Of a DNA stretch of 64,000 bases, positions 33,536-45,008 are shown in pieces. How positions within the stretch are numbered: position 1 is the first letter of the stretch; each line of letters starts with the position of its first letter. Under the pieces are notes generated by a model. The model was given only the letters and a program-made list of their open reading frames with translations. It made no database searches and was not told the DNA's origin. The translations under genes were made by a program, and so were the position numbers. This stretch comes from Nectonema munidae (Eukaryota; Nematomorpha; Nectonematoida; Nectonematidae), in NCBI GenBank assembly GCA_030549495.1, contig JAUIRK010000686.1, forward strand, positions 186,001 through 250,000, in the 5' to 3' direction.

Positions 33536-35313
33536 AATTAGAAATGAACATTCTTAAAGTTTAACTTCAGGCCACAAAATGAGTTCATTTTTTCATAAAT
33601 AAAATTTTTAGTTTTTAGCGATTTTCTTGCTTTGTTTTAGTTTATATGTACTGGTTAACTTTCCACCCCTCCTAAATTTTGAATACAAGAAATTAAAAAA
33701 TTTTATTATAATAAAATACCTTTAGATAATAATTTGTAGGATATTAAAACGTTGCTATCTTGTTTTGAATATAAAATTTTAATAAAATCATTTGGAAAAA
33801 GTTTAAAAAAAACGAAAGAAATATGTCACACGTGGATTATCCACAATTTGTCACTTCATTAAAATCTTCTTGCGAAACTCTGTCATATTTGTTGCAAAAG
33901 TAAGAGAACCACCTAAAAAAATATTTCACAAAAAAATCAAATCATTTTTTAGTTACCAAAATCATAGATTACCTTCATATATGTGCTATGAGTTTATGGT
34001 CTTTTTGAGTATTTCATATTGGTTAGACTTTGCCTTTCAAAACGCGAGCTGCATCTATAGTGAAATTTGGATACTTTATTTTTGAATTTCATTAGGTAAT
34101 CTAAAGTAAAATGTTTGATTTTCGATCTAGATAAAAAAAAAATTAAAATATACTTTATTTTTCTCTTTTAAGACACAAACAATTAGTCTATTTTTTTAAA
34201 ATAATCTTCGAGGAAGTGAATCGTGTCTTGAATTTTCCTGAATATAAAGTCATCTAAAAAATATTGTCGTATACATTTGATCAAAGGATTCGTGTATTTC
34301 TTTTTAGAGTGTTTCCTTTGTGGGTGAAACCATTTGCAATACCATAACCAGATTCAAATCTCCAGCCTTTATTCAAAAAAATTAATATAAATGTATTCTC
34401 TACAAAAAATAACAAAATTACCTAATACTACGTGTTTGCAGGCTTGAGGATTATCAAAAAAATTCAATACGTAAAGCAAGGAAAATATGCCATCTCTGGA
34501 GATTTACAGCTTTGCATATTCCAAAACAATGCTTTATTATTAAAAAAGAAGTTGTTATCCTCAATTACTTCGTCAACCATAAAGCTTTTTAGTTTATGGT
34601 TCAGAAATTCTAAGACTTTTCTTTACAGGTGAATAAAACCGTTTTGTTGGATGATGATAACATGTGTTTCAGAAATTTTGTATTTATCTTGTATCATTTT
34701 ACAATTAAAGCGAATCTTTTCCCATTTTTCACCGAACCAAAAAGAGCACTTTCAATCCTGTTTCAAAGTGATACTACAAGTGCTATATCAAGATCGAGTT
34801 AAAGAAATCATTTAGCAGAGCTGCTTAGTTTCGCTTGGAAGTCTTTTTTTAGTGTGTCATTCCAAACTAGAATACATCTGTTTCTAGTGCAATATAATAT
34901 TGGCCGCATGTCACACGCATCTTCTGTAAGGGTTTAGAGAACATTTTCTCTAAACAAGTTCCCTACATCTCCATGGCAAACTTGGATGAATTAGCCGGTA
35001 TCTATTTTTATTACTCTTTAGTTCTACGTAGTCACATGACCCCTCACCTTCTTCAAGTGTGCTTCTATTACAAGAGTTAATTAGTATCCTAAAATTATTC
35101 TTTAAAATACTTAAAACTTGCATGAGCATCTTCCACTTCTAGCGATAAAGAGATCTCTACAATAAGAATTTGGGGCCGATTATAGATAATGATTAAGATT
35201 CTCTGAATTTTTAATTACAACTTTGCTTCTGGTATTGATTTTCAAAACCCGAATCTAATAAAGGCATATTTGTAGATATTGAGGCATGTTTGTGAAAGAA
35301 TATATCTCTTTAG
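33536..35313. other. Gene-poor AT-rich stretch
   Basis: About 1.8 kb without a recognised coding region or repeat. Reading frames at 33,870-34,085 and 34,432-34,632 have no family motif and are treated as chance. Confidence 0.4.
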
Positions 35314-36484
35314 TTGAGCTCAAATATGCATATAATTGTTTGTCATAGCTGTCAAACACTAAAAGGCAGGTGTACATCACTTCTGGCTCAAAGAAATATA
35401 GATGTCTTCTCTCTGAAGGAAGTCAAATCTCAAGCCAAGTATTCCATCCGCATCCTCGGATATAGGACATTTGTGCATCCTGGAACAAGCCACTCGCGAG
35501 GTCTAGCGATGGGTGTGCGAGAGGGGTTAAAGGTTTCCAGTTTCACGATAAGTGACTCTGGAGGCTCGATGGCCCTGAAGCTTGATCTTGGCAGAGCTGG
35601 ACATTTAGTCGTATTGGGTTGTTACAATCCGCCTAGTAACCCTCTGTTGGACTACGAATTTATCGAAAGATATCTTCGCTCCTCCGATAAGGTGCTACTA
35701 CTAGGTGACCAAACGCTCACCACACTAGACTGTTTAGTGAAACCAATAGCGCGGCTGGCACCGACTTACTCAAGTTGGTAGAGGATTCGTATGCGTTTAT
35801 CGTTAACGATCCAACACCGACTCGTGATAAGAATGTGTTAGACCTTGCAATCATGTCTTTTAATCTAAGACCACTTCTAGCCTCAAAGTGGTTATCCAGG
35901 ATTGTTGTGTATCTGACCACAAGCCCTTGTTGGTCACAGTTTCTTTAGGTCCACAATTCACGGCTGACAAGGGAAATTTAGTGAAGAGGTGGGTCTTCAG
36001 CCAAGCCAACTGGGATAGGTTTAGGTCGCTACTAAATGATTCAGCCCCGCGGGTCATGATGTGCATAGGAGTAAAACCTCTTGAGGAACTTGCGGAGTGT
36101 GTCAATGATGCTATTCTCTCCGCGGCAGGAGAGGCAGCTCCCTTGAAGGAGGTTAGAAAATACGAAAATACAATTCCGAAGAATGTCCTATTACTCATCA
36201 AAGAAAAACGAGCTCTCTATAGAAAATACATTCACACTAGGGACGACGAGACAAAGAATCTCATCAATCGATTACAAAAACTCATTAGGAAAAAGCTCGG
36301 CGAAACCACATCTAGGAAAGTTACAAGCATCACAAAAGCCTCTAACCCGCTACAGGACTCTTCGAAGTTCTGGAACCTGGTTAGAGGGCTGAAGCCTGGC
36401 TGCAAAGGTCCAACGTCGGTCACTTGGAATAATCGAACAGCCATTGAGGCGGAAGATAAATGTGCAGTGTGCACTGCTTGCTGA
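35314..36484 (+). pseudogene. LINE-B endonuclease domain, frame-broken
   Basis: The first frame (35,314-35,781) has NIDVFSLKEVKSQAKYSIRI (catalytic Glu region), GTSHSRGLAMGVREGLKVSS and LVVLGCYNPPSNP. A shift near 35,700 moves to NAHHTRLFSETNSAAGTDLL (the D-x-N-A-H motif, with the Asp at the break) and VNDPTPTRDKNVLDLAI. A second shift near 35,880 leads to CVSDHKPLLVTV (catalytic SDH) at about 35,903-35,940. The frame then continues as a linker with FSQANWDRFRSLLND to 36,484. This domain nicks target DNA. Confidence 0.88.
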
Positions 36485-37610
36485 TTATTACGAAGATGTG
36501 TATAGGACAAATCCAGGTCCGAAAAATTTTAATTCTGAAATTGAGTTTTTTAGGCGTTTACCTGCGACGAACGACACTAACTTCATCCTAGAGGACCTGG
36601 TTCAAATCATTAAAAAGCTTAAAGCTAGGAAAGCGGCGGGATGGGATGAAGTTAGTAATCTATTCATCAAGAATCTTCCCCCTAGGTTTAGGGACGTCTT
36701 GCAGGCAATATATAACTCTTTTATAAAAGATGGGTTTTACCCAGACTGCTATAAAAGGGCTATACTTATTTGTGTGCCAAAGGCTGGCAAAAAGAGCGGC
36801 AAACCGAGTGACCTACGGCCTATCAGTCTTCTCCCTTGCCTGAGCAAAGTGTATGACAAATTAATTTTTGGAGTACTCGATGCTTGGTGCAAAGAATATG
36901 CGATTATCCCAGAAGAACAGTTTGGATTTAAAAAAGGTTTATCAACAAATCATGCTCTGCTTGCCTTGCATCATGATGTTGCAAGGTAAAGTTTAAATGA
37001 TGGCCTCTACGTAGGGATGATATCTTACGACCTGGAGAAGGCTTTTGATACGGTCTGGCATGAGGATTTGCTGTTCAAACTTAGTAGCATGTTTGTGCCA
37101 TCATGCATCTTCAAGGTAGTTCACAGTTTCCTTTCTTGACGCTCATTACAGATCAGAATAAATAACAAATTTTCAAGGAGAATAAGCCTAGGCCGCGGGG
37201 TCCCCCAAGGTTCACCTCTAAGCCCTCTTCTGTTCAACATCTACATATCTGATATTAGGGACTCTTTCAATATGTCAATCTATGCTAGGATAATCAGTTT
37301 CGCAGACGACATATGTGTATATTACTCCGCTAAGCGTGTTCCGCGTATTTGCAAACACTTTACGGACGTAAATACCATATTAGAGGGGTATTTCACTGGA
37401 TGGAACCTTAAGGTGAATTACTCTAAATGCAAGTTCATCATCTTTGGGGCTAATTGTCCCAAAAATAACCCGCCAACTATAGGGAATATTCCCCGAGTTC
37501 GCCACCTAAAATATCTAGGAATCAATTGGGATGCAGGATTTAGTTTTTATCGTGAAGCTCACGAAAAGATAAAAAAAAAGGGGAAGAAGGATCTAGCGCT
37601 ATATGGATGA
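36444..37610 (+). pseudogene. LINE-B reverse transcriptase
   Basis: One frame carries the RT core: KLKARKAAGWDEVSNLFIKN, AILICVPKAGKKSGKPSDLR, PISLLPCLSKVYDKLIFGVL, QFGFKKGLSTNHALLALHH, then a TAA at 36,987-36,989. In the same frame follow MISYDLEKAFDTVWHEDLLF, a TGA near 37,137, GRGVPQGSPLSPLLFNIYIS at about 37,190-37,250, and the catalytic ISFADDICVYYSAK at about 37,290-37,331. It ends in HLKYLGINWDAGFSF, the family's thumb entry. Two stops inactivate it. Confidence 0.9.
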
Positions 37611-37986
37611 AGAGCTTGGGGTCAATTCCACGGTGGTAGGCAAGGTCATTAAAATCCTAACAATGCCGAAATTGACTTATGGAAACTCCAATTTGGGATG
37701 CCTTCCCTCAACTTGGACCAACAAAATAGACGACCTCGTTTATAAACTTTTTAGGACTGTTTATGGCAACCCTTTCACTATTGCTCACAGCCGGACCTCC
37801 TTTTCTTGGTTCCAGAAAAGGTTGGAGAAATTAAATAAAAAGTTTATAGAAAAATTAAGAACACACAAGCATTGCCCACAATTATGCCAAGCTTGGGAGC
37901 TCACGCAAACCCAGGCTGAAGCGTTCTCGGGGGTATATGGAAAAAAAAGAGAAAAATTATCCCAGGTGACTACCCATATACAATAG
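37603..37986 (+). pseudogene. LINE-B ORF2 C-terminus
   Basis: After a frame change at about 37,600 the thumb/C-terminal region continues as VIKILTMPKLTYGNSNLGCL and LVYKLFRTVYGNPFTI, ending at 37,986. It has the alpha-helical, lysine-rich look of a jockey C-terminus. There is no RNase H and no terminal zinc finger. Confidence 0.7.
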
Positions 37987-38766
37987 CCCCAAGCAATAGG
38001 GAATTCCACGTTCTGCGATATAGTTGTTTTTTCTGAGTTCTAGATCCGCCTACTTAAATTTAAGATTGGCACAAGGTATAATAAGTCCCAAAACAGTTTC
38101 ATGTTACAAGCTAGGTTAGGCATAGTCGGTAATCTGGCCTCTGTAGGAGTCTGCTTGTAGGACCGTTTAAACTTTCCAATATTAAAACATATATCCTAGG
38201 GACGACATTTAGGGATGGAGTCAAATTCCAGGGGTAGATTGTTCCTAGCCTAGCATGCCTTAAATTATGTATATCTTTCTTAACCGCTATAACATGTATC
38301 AAATATTATTTATTAATAATATATAAGATATTGCATGCCTTCAAACGCTTCTATTTTTGTAGCATATACCTTTTATAATCATATTCTTTTATTTAGGAAC
38401 AAGATATATTCCGTCGTGCCGGTTTTTTACCCTGGTTTTCTTCCTCTGAAGAATTCAAAGGTTTTTACGGTTAGGTAGTGCTCTAGCGACCCGATTCTAC
38501 GTGGTTAGTAATCAAGCTATCACTAGACAATAAGTTTGTTTCCCAAATTGGGAGTGTTCGCGTTAGGAAAGTATCGTTAACTCAGATGTATTTATATATT
38601 GTAACATAAATTCTTGTAAAATAATATATATAACAAGCTATGTAGTAACAAGGGCCGGTAGGCGTTTAGTGGGATGGAAAGTCCAGGTAGACTTGGACTC
38701 AGAATTCCGGGCGGGCCACGATATCCGAAAGGATGGGTGCGAACGCCACAAACAACTTAATTAATT

Positions 38767-41700
38767 AAAAAAATCCTTCTCTCCCTGATTTCTACTCTGT
38801 TCGCGGATTGTGATCTAACTGTGTTGCCTCAATAAGGAAGGTCTATGGAGCTCAGTTCTTAGTTTTTCACGAAATTGCTCGTTCTCCTGATGTATACCAG
38901 CAAAGCTAGCGCTATAATTATTGAGAGAATCCGTTTTTTTGTTTCTCTAGGTCTGATAGTTATTCGGATTTTGGGTTTTTTAAAAAATGATTATGAATTT
39001 CAAGGAATTTTTGTGATTCTGATTATAATCGGAATCGACCCAACTCTAGGCATTATTCATAAAACATTCCTGAATAAAAAACTAGATCCTAAAACAAACA
39101 ATACGTAACAAATGAGACACCGCCTCAATAAGGATAGAGAATTTATATAGACTTACCCATGACAATAATGAGTATTTGCTAATAGGCACTAAGAAATTTT
39201 GAAAAGTTTCTAAAGGTCAGAAGTCATTCTTTGCAACAAATTTTTTTATTGAAACTCAATAGTTCCAAAAGTATTTATAAAATTTGTCATTGAAGTATAA
39301 AAAAAATTAAGATAATTTTTTTGTATACATAAGTGTAACTCAAACTAGTCTGACAACTACTTGTATCATTAGACATATTGAGCTTGATTTATCTACGACA
39401 TTAATTTCGATATATTGATCTAACAAACGTTTCCTACAATATGAAAATTTCTAAAGCATATACAAATATATTTTTTTTGAAAAATACATGAAAAAATTTG
39501 TATAATAAACTCTACATGGTAGTAGCATTGTTGTATTTTACAAAGGAAACTACTAAAGCTATAAGAAACCCTTCTTGGCTGATTTATAGAACAAGTTTGA
39601 AATTTGTAGTATCTCTGGATGTTATCCTCCAAAATTTGAATTCTAGAAAAAATACAGCACTCCCTGGCTGGGGTTCTAAGATCGGGTAAAATTATTCTTA
39701 AAACACAGAAAAGCAGTTGTACACTGAAATGTGTTGGAGAGAAAGCATTCATAATAATAAAAAATGTACATAATGCCTCTTACATACTTTCATTATAAAA
39801 ACATTTTGATTTATAAAAGGGCATACTATTCTGGTGACTCCAACTCCTTCAAAATTGGGTGATTCGTGACTACGACTCACCACCTCTGCTTACTACTCAC
39901 TACTACAAACTGAAGATATCATATGAAGTTTGTCTTGAAAAGAATGAACTTGATACATATGCAGTCTGATTTTATATCATTGATAATGATTTTCAAATTA
40001 AACGGTTGATACCAGACTGACTATAAATAGAAAGAACCAACATTTTTTAAGACTAGGCCGAAACAGAGCTTTGCAATAGAAGATCCAACCGAATCTCTCG
40101 CAATGGTTTTAACCGGTCCGTGAACAGGTCTAACCAGAGCAATATCTTCACTTGAAAAATATTTGACAAACCCTTCGGTTCATTTATAACTACTTTTTGG
40201 GCAATATGAATTACTTCTAAAAAATTTTTTTTTAATATTTCATAAATCTCTCTATTTTAAATTAATATTTTATATAGCAGGAACCATTAAAGTAGAATGT
40301 GACACAACAATGCTCAGGTTGGTACAAATAATGGAATCCTGATTTTAAAACATAGGCGCTCTGCAAATCATAGACTAAGAACTCATATCTATGTTAATGA
40401 CCTCATGACAATCATGTTTGCACCTTTTCTCTTAAGTACCCAATCCATCTTCTAAGATTCACTACTACCTATATCTGCATTCAAACATGACAAGTCTCAT
40501 CTCTATCTTCATGGATAAGTTTCCTTAAACTTACTACAGCTCGAAACAAAACTTGAGATATAATCTTACAAAAGAGAGTTCTCAAGATAAAGTTCAATTA
40601 AATAAGTTCTAATAGAGAAGAGAAAGTTAAAAACGGTAGAGGCATGGGCAATGTTGTGATAGCGCTGGGTTGATTTTCTGAAAATCTTGCGATTTGTCAT
40701 AGCAAGTTTAACACAAGCGGTGAAAATGGGAAGAAGTTAATGAAATACTTCGCTAACAGTTACAACAAAAAGAATGCGATCAAATTTTTGTTATGATTTG
40801 ATCAAACTGTTTTTAAAAATGGAATTTTTTTTTTGTTTAAAAGATTCTTAACAGACTTCGAGATGTTTTAATGGCAGAAGTCACAAATAGTTGTTAGCAT
40901 TAATTAAATTGAAAAGTTAATTTTTGAAGAATTTCAAGAAAACAATCACTTTTAGTATATCAATTTTTTGCCCATAAATTTAAAATTGACGTTATTCTGT
41001 AAAATCAAAAAAAATAGTCAAGCACCTGGAATCTAAGGTTTGATCGATTTTTCAAAAAAAAAAACTATAAAGATCAAAGAATTATACTTATTCAATGATT
41101 GTTGTCAAAAGTAAATAAATCAATTATTTTATAGTTCATTTAGCATCGTCAAATTCATGATTTTTGAAGAAAGAATTTCCTGATGGATAAATTAAAAAAG
41201 GTCATTTTTCAGCAATGAGATTATATCTGCTCACGATTTCCATCTGTTCTGTTAGCATTTAATACAAGTAATTGCCTATTTTTCAGTCAAATAAATGAAT
41301 TCTAGTGGTCATATCTTCCTTGATCAAAAAAGATTAGAAAGGATTTGAAACAAACGCGGCTAAAGAAGTTTTTAGCTACGTCTGTACGCCTCTTCCCTTT
41401 GTAAGATGAATAACATGGAACTATCAAATATCCTCTGGAAACCTTTTAATGTCAACAAAGTTCGCTTCAAATTTTAGAACTACTGATATGTTGTTGATGT
41501 CACCATGGAAATTACGTTATATTTACAAGTTCTCGAAAAATAGCAAAACTTTGAGTCAAAAGAATTCAAAGCTAAAACTTTTCATATAAATTATGTTTCG
41601 AAATCGTTTTTTTAATTTTATTGTTTTTTCCTTCCAAAGACAAAGAAATATTTTTTTGTCATTTACTCACTGAAGGTTAGATGAAAAATATTCTTATATA

Positions 41701-42129
41701 AATATGAAGTTTTTGTCATTACAATTCATCAATTTTTTAGTTATGAAGCCAATTCAGCTTATAATACAAATAGCCTTTTATTCAGTTTAACGCTGATTAT
41801 TATTATTATTATTATTGCAAGGAAAAATAGCTAATAAAGTTAGGGATAAATTAAGGTGTTTTTGTTTGTCGAATAAATTACGAAGTAACGGGAGTCGAAT
41901 TTTGATAGAAATAAGAGCGAAAATCACCGAAGAATAAAACTTAGTTCGAAAAACATACTTAAAATAGAAGGTTAATTGAAAGTTTTTTCTCAATTATCTC
42001 ACAAATTTTATAAAATCAATTTCACAAAACGGCATATATTTGAAACAAAGATGCATAACAATTCTAAAAACTACTTCATATTTAATTAAAAGCATCATAA
42101 ATCGATTCTGAACTAGACATTTTAATAAT
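38767..42129. other. 3.4-kb stretch without recognisable elements
   Basis: No transposon domain or RNA gene is recognised. It holds an (ATT)n microsatellite at about 41,795-41,816. Reading frames at 38,875-39,108 and 39,420-39,752 have no conserved motif; the first is hydrophobic but short. The drop in recognisable repeats suggests unique sequence around the gene at 42.2-43.3 kb. Confidence 0.45.
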
Positions 42130-42135
42130 TTTATT
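42130..42135 (-). promoter_or_regulatory. Candidate polyadenylation signal AATAAA
   Basis: On the minus strand an AATAAA lies about 107 bases downstream of the stop of the 360-codon gene. AATAAA is common by chance in AT-rich DNA, so this is only a plausible signal. Confidence 0.3.
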
Positions 42136-42241
42136 AACAAAAAATAAACTTAATATGAAAAAGCATTAATTAGTAATGAAAAAGACGAGGATTAAGATAA
42201 AAATTTACTTATAGTGTACAAATGAAGTTATTGAACACTTG

Positions 42242-43324
42242 TCAAAATGAATTATTGTAAGGGTTAAGTTTTTGTTGCAAAAATCTAATTTTCTGGAATT
42301 CACAAGCAATAACTCTTTTTGCAAAATCAATTCTTCTCAAACTTTCTTTGGACTTACATAAATAAGAATTTGGATGAACCATTCGAGATTGAGTATTTTT
42401 TGGAAAGGAATTTGGTGGAGGATTGAAGGCATAAAAATTGGGATTGTTAGAAATTCGAGGAGGCATAAAACGATTAACTTTGGGGGTTGGGGATATAGCA
42501 TTCTTGTAAAATAAAGGAGAATCGTTATTGAAAGTTTGATTCAAAGCCGGGCTACTATTATGGCAAGGCTTGGGAACATAATTGCGAACATTGCCTTCCA
42601 TTTCTTCAATTGAATGAGGTCGCAACTTCCCAAAGTGACTGTTTGAGTCGTGTTGAAATCGTCTGTCGAATTGAGCGTTAATCTTATCAGCAATTTTCAC
42701 AATTCTAGTATCCTTAGGAAATATAGGTGAAGGAGAGGGTGTTGGAAGGATAGGATCATCAAAACCAGCTCTTTTAATAAAGGCTCTCTCCGTTTTCACA
42801 GAAGCAGGGATGGTCGATTGAGAAAAAAACTTATTAAATTTTGGTGGCATGGTTTTATGACTATATGGATGATGGCGAAAGGTTTTGTGAGATTTTTGTG
42901 AAAAACTTGACGCAGCAGGTGATGATTCTGATGAACAATTGCTTTGGTAAATATTCAAAACAATATTGTCCTGTTCAACTATTTGTTTATTTTCCAAATA
43001 AGTATTTGCGATGGAGTTTTTAGTATTCTCAGATTCGAATTTAGAAATTCGATTTTTAGTTTTAGATTCGTCATCTTCTTCTTCGACTTCATATTCATAA
43101 TCCAAGGCAGTAGGATCGTCAACACCAAGTAGACCCTTTGAAACCTCGTTCTCCCTATCACAATCGCTATCGAGTTCTACTGATCTAGAGTATATGTTAT
43201 TATTTTTTGCAGCATCTGGGGGTTTTGATTTTTCAGAAGAGGAATTCACAAAAGAAATTTTAGTTCCATCAATCACAACTCTAGAACAATTTTTTATAGA
43301 AGAAATAGGTTTATCCTCATCCAT
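42242..43324 (-). CDS. Uncharacterised 360-residue acidic/low-complexity protein with a BH3-like motif
   Basis: This is the longest intact non-transposon frame in the window. It starts MDEDKPISSIKNC and is mostly hydrophilic and probably disordered. An acidic patch lies at residues 75-86 (DYEYEVEEEDDE), serine-rich and proline-rich parts at 127-145 and 190-205 (ILPTPSPSPIF), and an Asn/Pro-rich region at 255-320. A predicted helix at 326-353 closes it (SLRRIDFAKRVIACEFQKIR). Residues 208-222 (IVKIADKINAQFDRR) resemble a BH3 helix: Ile211-Ala212-Asp213 for the hydrophobic-small-Asp core, then Asn216-Ala217 and Arg221-Arg222 as in Bim. KNTQS at 309-313 resembles an LC8 dynein light chain site. 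There is no signal peptide, membrane segment or recognised domain. An acceptor-like TTTTTAG at 43,371-43,377 in the 5' region suggests an upstream non-coding exon. Function is unknown; BH3 is a hypothesis only. Confidence 0.65.
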   Translation of the reverse strand: MDEDKPISSIKNCSRVVIDGTKISFVNSSSEKSKPPDAAKNNNIYSRSVELDSDCDRENEVSKGLLGVDDPTALDYEYEVEEEDDESKTKNRISKFESENTKNSIANTYLENKQIVEQDNIVLNIYQSNCSSESSPAASSFSQKSHKTFRHHPYSHKTMPPKFNKFFSQSTIPASVKTERAFIKRAGFDDPILPTPSPSPIFPKDTRIVKIADKINAQFDRRFQHDSNSHFGKLRPHSIEEMEGNVRNYVPKPCHNSSPALNQTFNNDSPLFYKNAISPTPKVNRFMPPRISNNPNFYAFNPPPNSFPKNTQSRMVHPNSYLCKSKESLRRIDFAKRVIACEFQKIRFLQQKLNPYNNSF

Positions 43325-44444
43325 TAGACAGTCAAGAAAAGTATTCAGTTGTCAAATGAAAATTTCAACCCTAAAAACAAAACAAATTCATCCAGAGATA
43401 ACCGGAGTAAAACATTGAATATTAATAAATATATATATATTATATTTACAATCACGATATTAAAGATCACGTATCACTTTAACGTTAATCTTAGAGCACT
43501 ATAAAACATTTGTTTCAAGACTATACAGATGATTTCAATTAAAATGGTAGGCGTAACGCCGAAAGTAATTCTCTGGGGCACCCTTTTCCTTTTGTTAAAA
43601 CACAAAATATGAAAATCTACAGAAACTGGAAGGGAAAAGTGTCGAGTATGGTGCGGTGTATGGGTCATAGGAATTATGACGCGGTTGTAAGAGTAAAGCG
43701 ACATAAATTAAAAGGCTCAACAAAAGAATAGTGAATATAAAGATTGCAATTAGTAAGAGTTATTACAAAACTTGTTTCAATTATATCTTAACTTATTCAA
43801 AAATAAATAACTTTATATAAACTAGTTATTTTTATATTTAAGAAGTTGCAGCCTGCTCCTCTTGATTGAAAAAGGTTATGACCGAAGTTCTCAAAATCCA
43901 ATGTAATGAATCTCTGCAAATGTTATTATTAGCTTTATCGCGAATAACCCAGATTCTTTGAATGTAGAAAAAAAGCAAATAGATATTAGGGGATATACGG
44001 TGGCTATAATTATGGAACTAGAAATGAAGAAAGAATTGGAATCCTAGAGTTTCAAGATAATCACAATTTAACTGCAAGTAACTGTTTTTGAGGAAAGAAA
44101 GAAAAACCGTCACATATCAATCCAATGAAAACAAAAGTGCATCGATTTGTACTAAGAAATCTAAGGTATATAAATAACATTAAAAGTCGCTAAAGGTATG
44201 TTTAAAAAACTAAAAAGGTTTGAAGAGGAGTTATAAAAAAGAACAAAAATTTGGATGTTGAGAAAACAAAACCAGAATAAAGAAAGACCTGTGGTACGTA
44301 TTGAAAAATTTTAATTAAATTTTGTAGAGACATGCAAAAAGACTGCCTGTTTATGTAGGAAAACGAATAGGGGCCTGACAAAATGAAATCAAAGTACGGC
44401 GAAGAAGCGTTCTAATGGTTTCGCGATATTGCTTATAACGCGGT
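43325..44444. other. Upstream region of the 360-residue gene; no other gene recognised
   Basis: It includes a (TA)n tract at about 43,427-43,441 and a possible 3' splice site at 43,371-43,377 on the minus strand. A 76-codon minus-strand frame (43,474-43,704) has no recognised motif and could be part of an untranslated leader. Confidence 0.35.
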
Positions 44445-45008
44445 ATGCTCTGGCTTCTATTTTTGTTGCTTTGTGCACCGAAAAATATAAGAACCGCGTA
44501 TCAAATAATAGACATATTAAAAAGAGCTTGTTACATTATGACCAGCGAAAAGCTTAGGGTCGATACCAAATGGTCATCTCTGCTTTCAAAAAAGGTTACG
44601 CAGGGCAGCTTGTCCTTTGCAGAAGTAGGCTATCTTCTTCCTCAATCAAGTCACGCTAAAAGAAGATTAGATCTTTTTAATTCAAAGTGCAGAATGAATA
44701 TATTTCTGTTTATATGTTTAGCCGCTATTTTGGCCTTTGATACCGACCTTCAAAAGTCATTCTTGTGTTTTTCTCCTATTTTTATTGCGCTTATCAATTA
44801 TATATTGATGCACAAATTGTTTATACTACCTGTGATCGCTTTTTGTCAAACTTTTGAAAATAAAGATATATTATTATTATTATTATATGTATATAGTGGG
44901 AAAGAACTTTGGTCTTCCTTCTCTGAAATGAATCTGATCTTCTCTGAAGATGCTTATGTATGCATCTGTATCGGCGTAGGAGCAAGCATATATGAGTATA
45001 TAACCTAG
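44445..45008 (+). CDS. Hypothetical 187-residue hydrophobic protein
   Basis: A clean frame starts with a hydrophobic stretch, MLWLLFLLLCA, that could be a signal peptide. A polar region follows (TSEKLRVDTKWSSLLSKKV), then two or three hydrophobic segments at about residues 83-100 and 104-133 (NIFLFICLAAILA; FSPIFIALINYILM), and another at about 142-150 (ILLLLLYVY). The last of these comes from an (ATT)n-like microsatellite. No family is recognised. In AT-rich DNA a 187-codon frame is notable but can be chance, and part of its hydrophobicity reflects T-rich composition. Confidence 0.25.
   Translation: MLWLLFLLLCAPKNIRTAYQIIDILKRACYIMTSEKLRVDTKWSSLLSKKVTQGSLSFAEVGYLLPQSSHAKRRLDLFNSKCRMNIFLFICLAAILAFDTDLQKSFLCFSPIFIALINYILMHKLFILPVIAFCQTFENKDILLLLLYVYSGKELWSSFSEMNLIFSEDAYVCICIGVGASIYEYIT
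44869..44886. repeat. (ATT)n microsatellite
   Basis: A short TTA/ATT run lies inside the hypothetical reading frame at 44,445-45,008. Confidence 0.7.

Larger units (their letters stand above)
35314..38766 (+). mobile_element. LINE-B: jockey-like non-LTR retrotransposon, ORF2 plus 3' UTR
   Basis: This LINE has an APE endonuclease, a reverse transcriptase and a long 3' UTR (about 37,990-38,766) ending CACAAACAACTTAATTAATT. No ORF1 is visible upstream, so it is 5' truncated or ORF1 is lost. No RNase H domain follows the RT, which with the FADDICVY box fits the jockey group. Its 3' region is also found alone at 30,545-31,256 and, very short, at 60,663-60,783. There are about three frameshifts and two in-frame stops. 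Confidence 0.9.

Noticed and set aside
38875-39108. 77-codon hydrophobic frame after LINE-B
   Set aside because: Hydrophobic because of T-rich composition; no recognised family.
39420-39752. 110-codon minus-strand frame
   Set aside because: No motif, codon bias or repeat similarity; an AT-rich chance frame.
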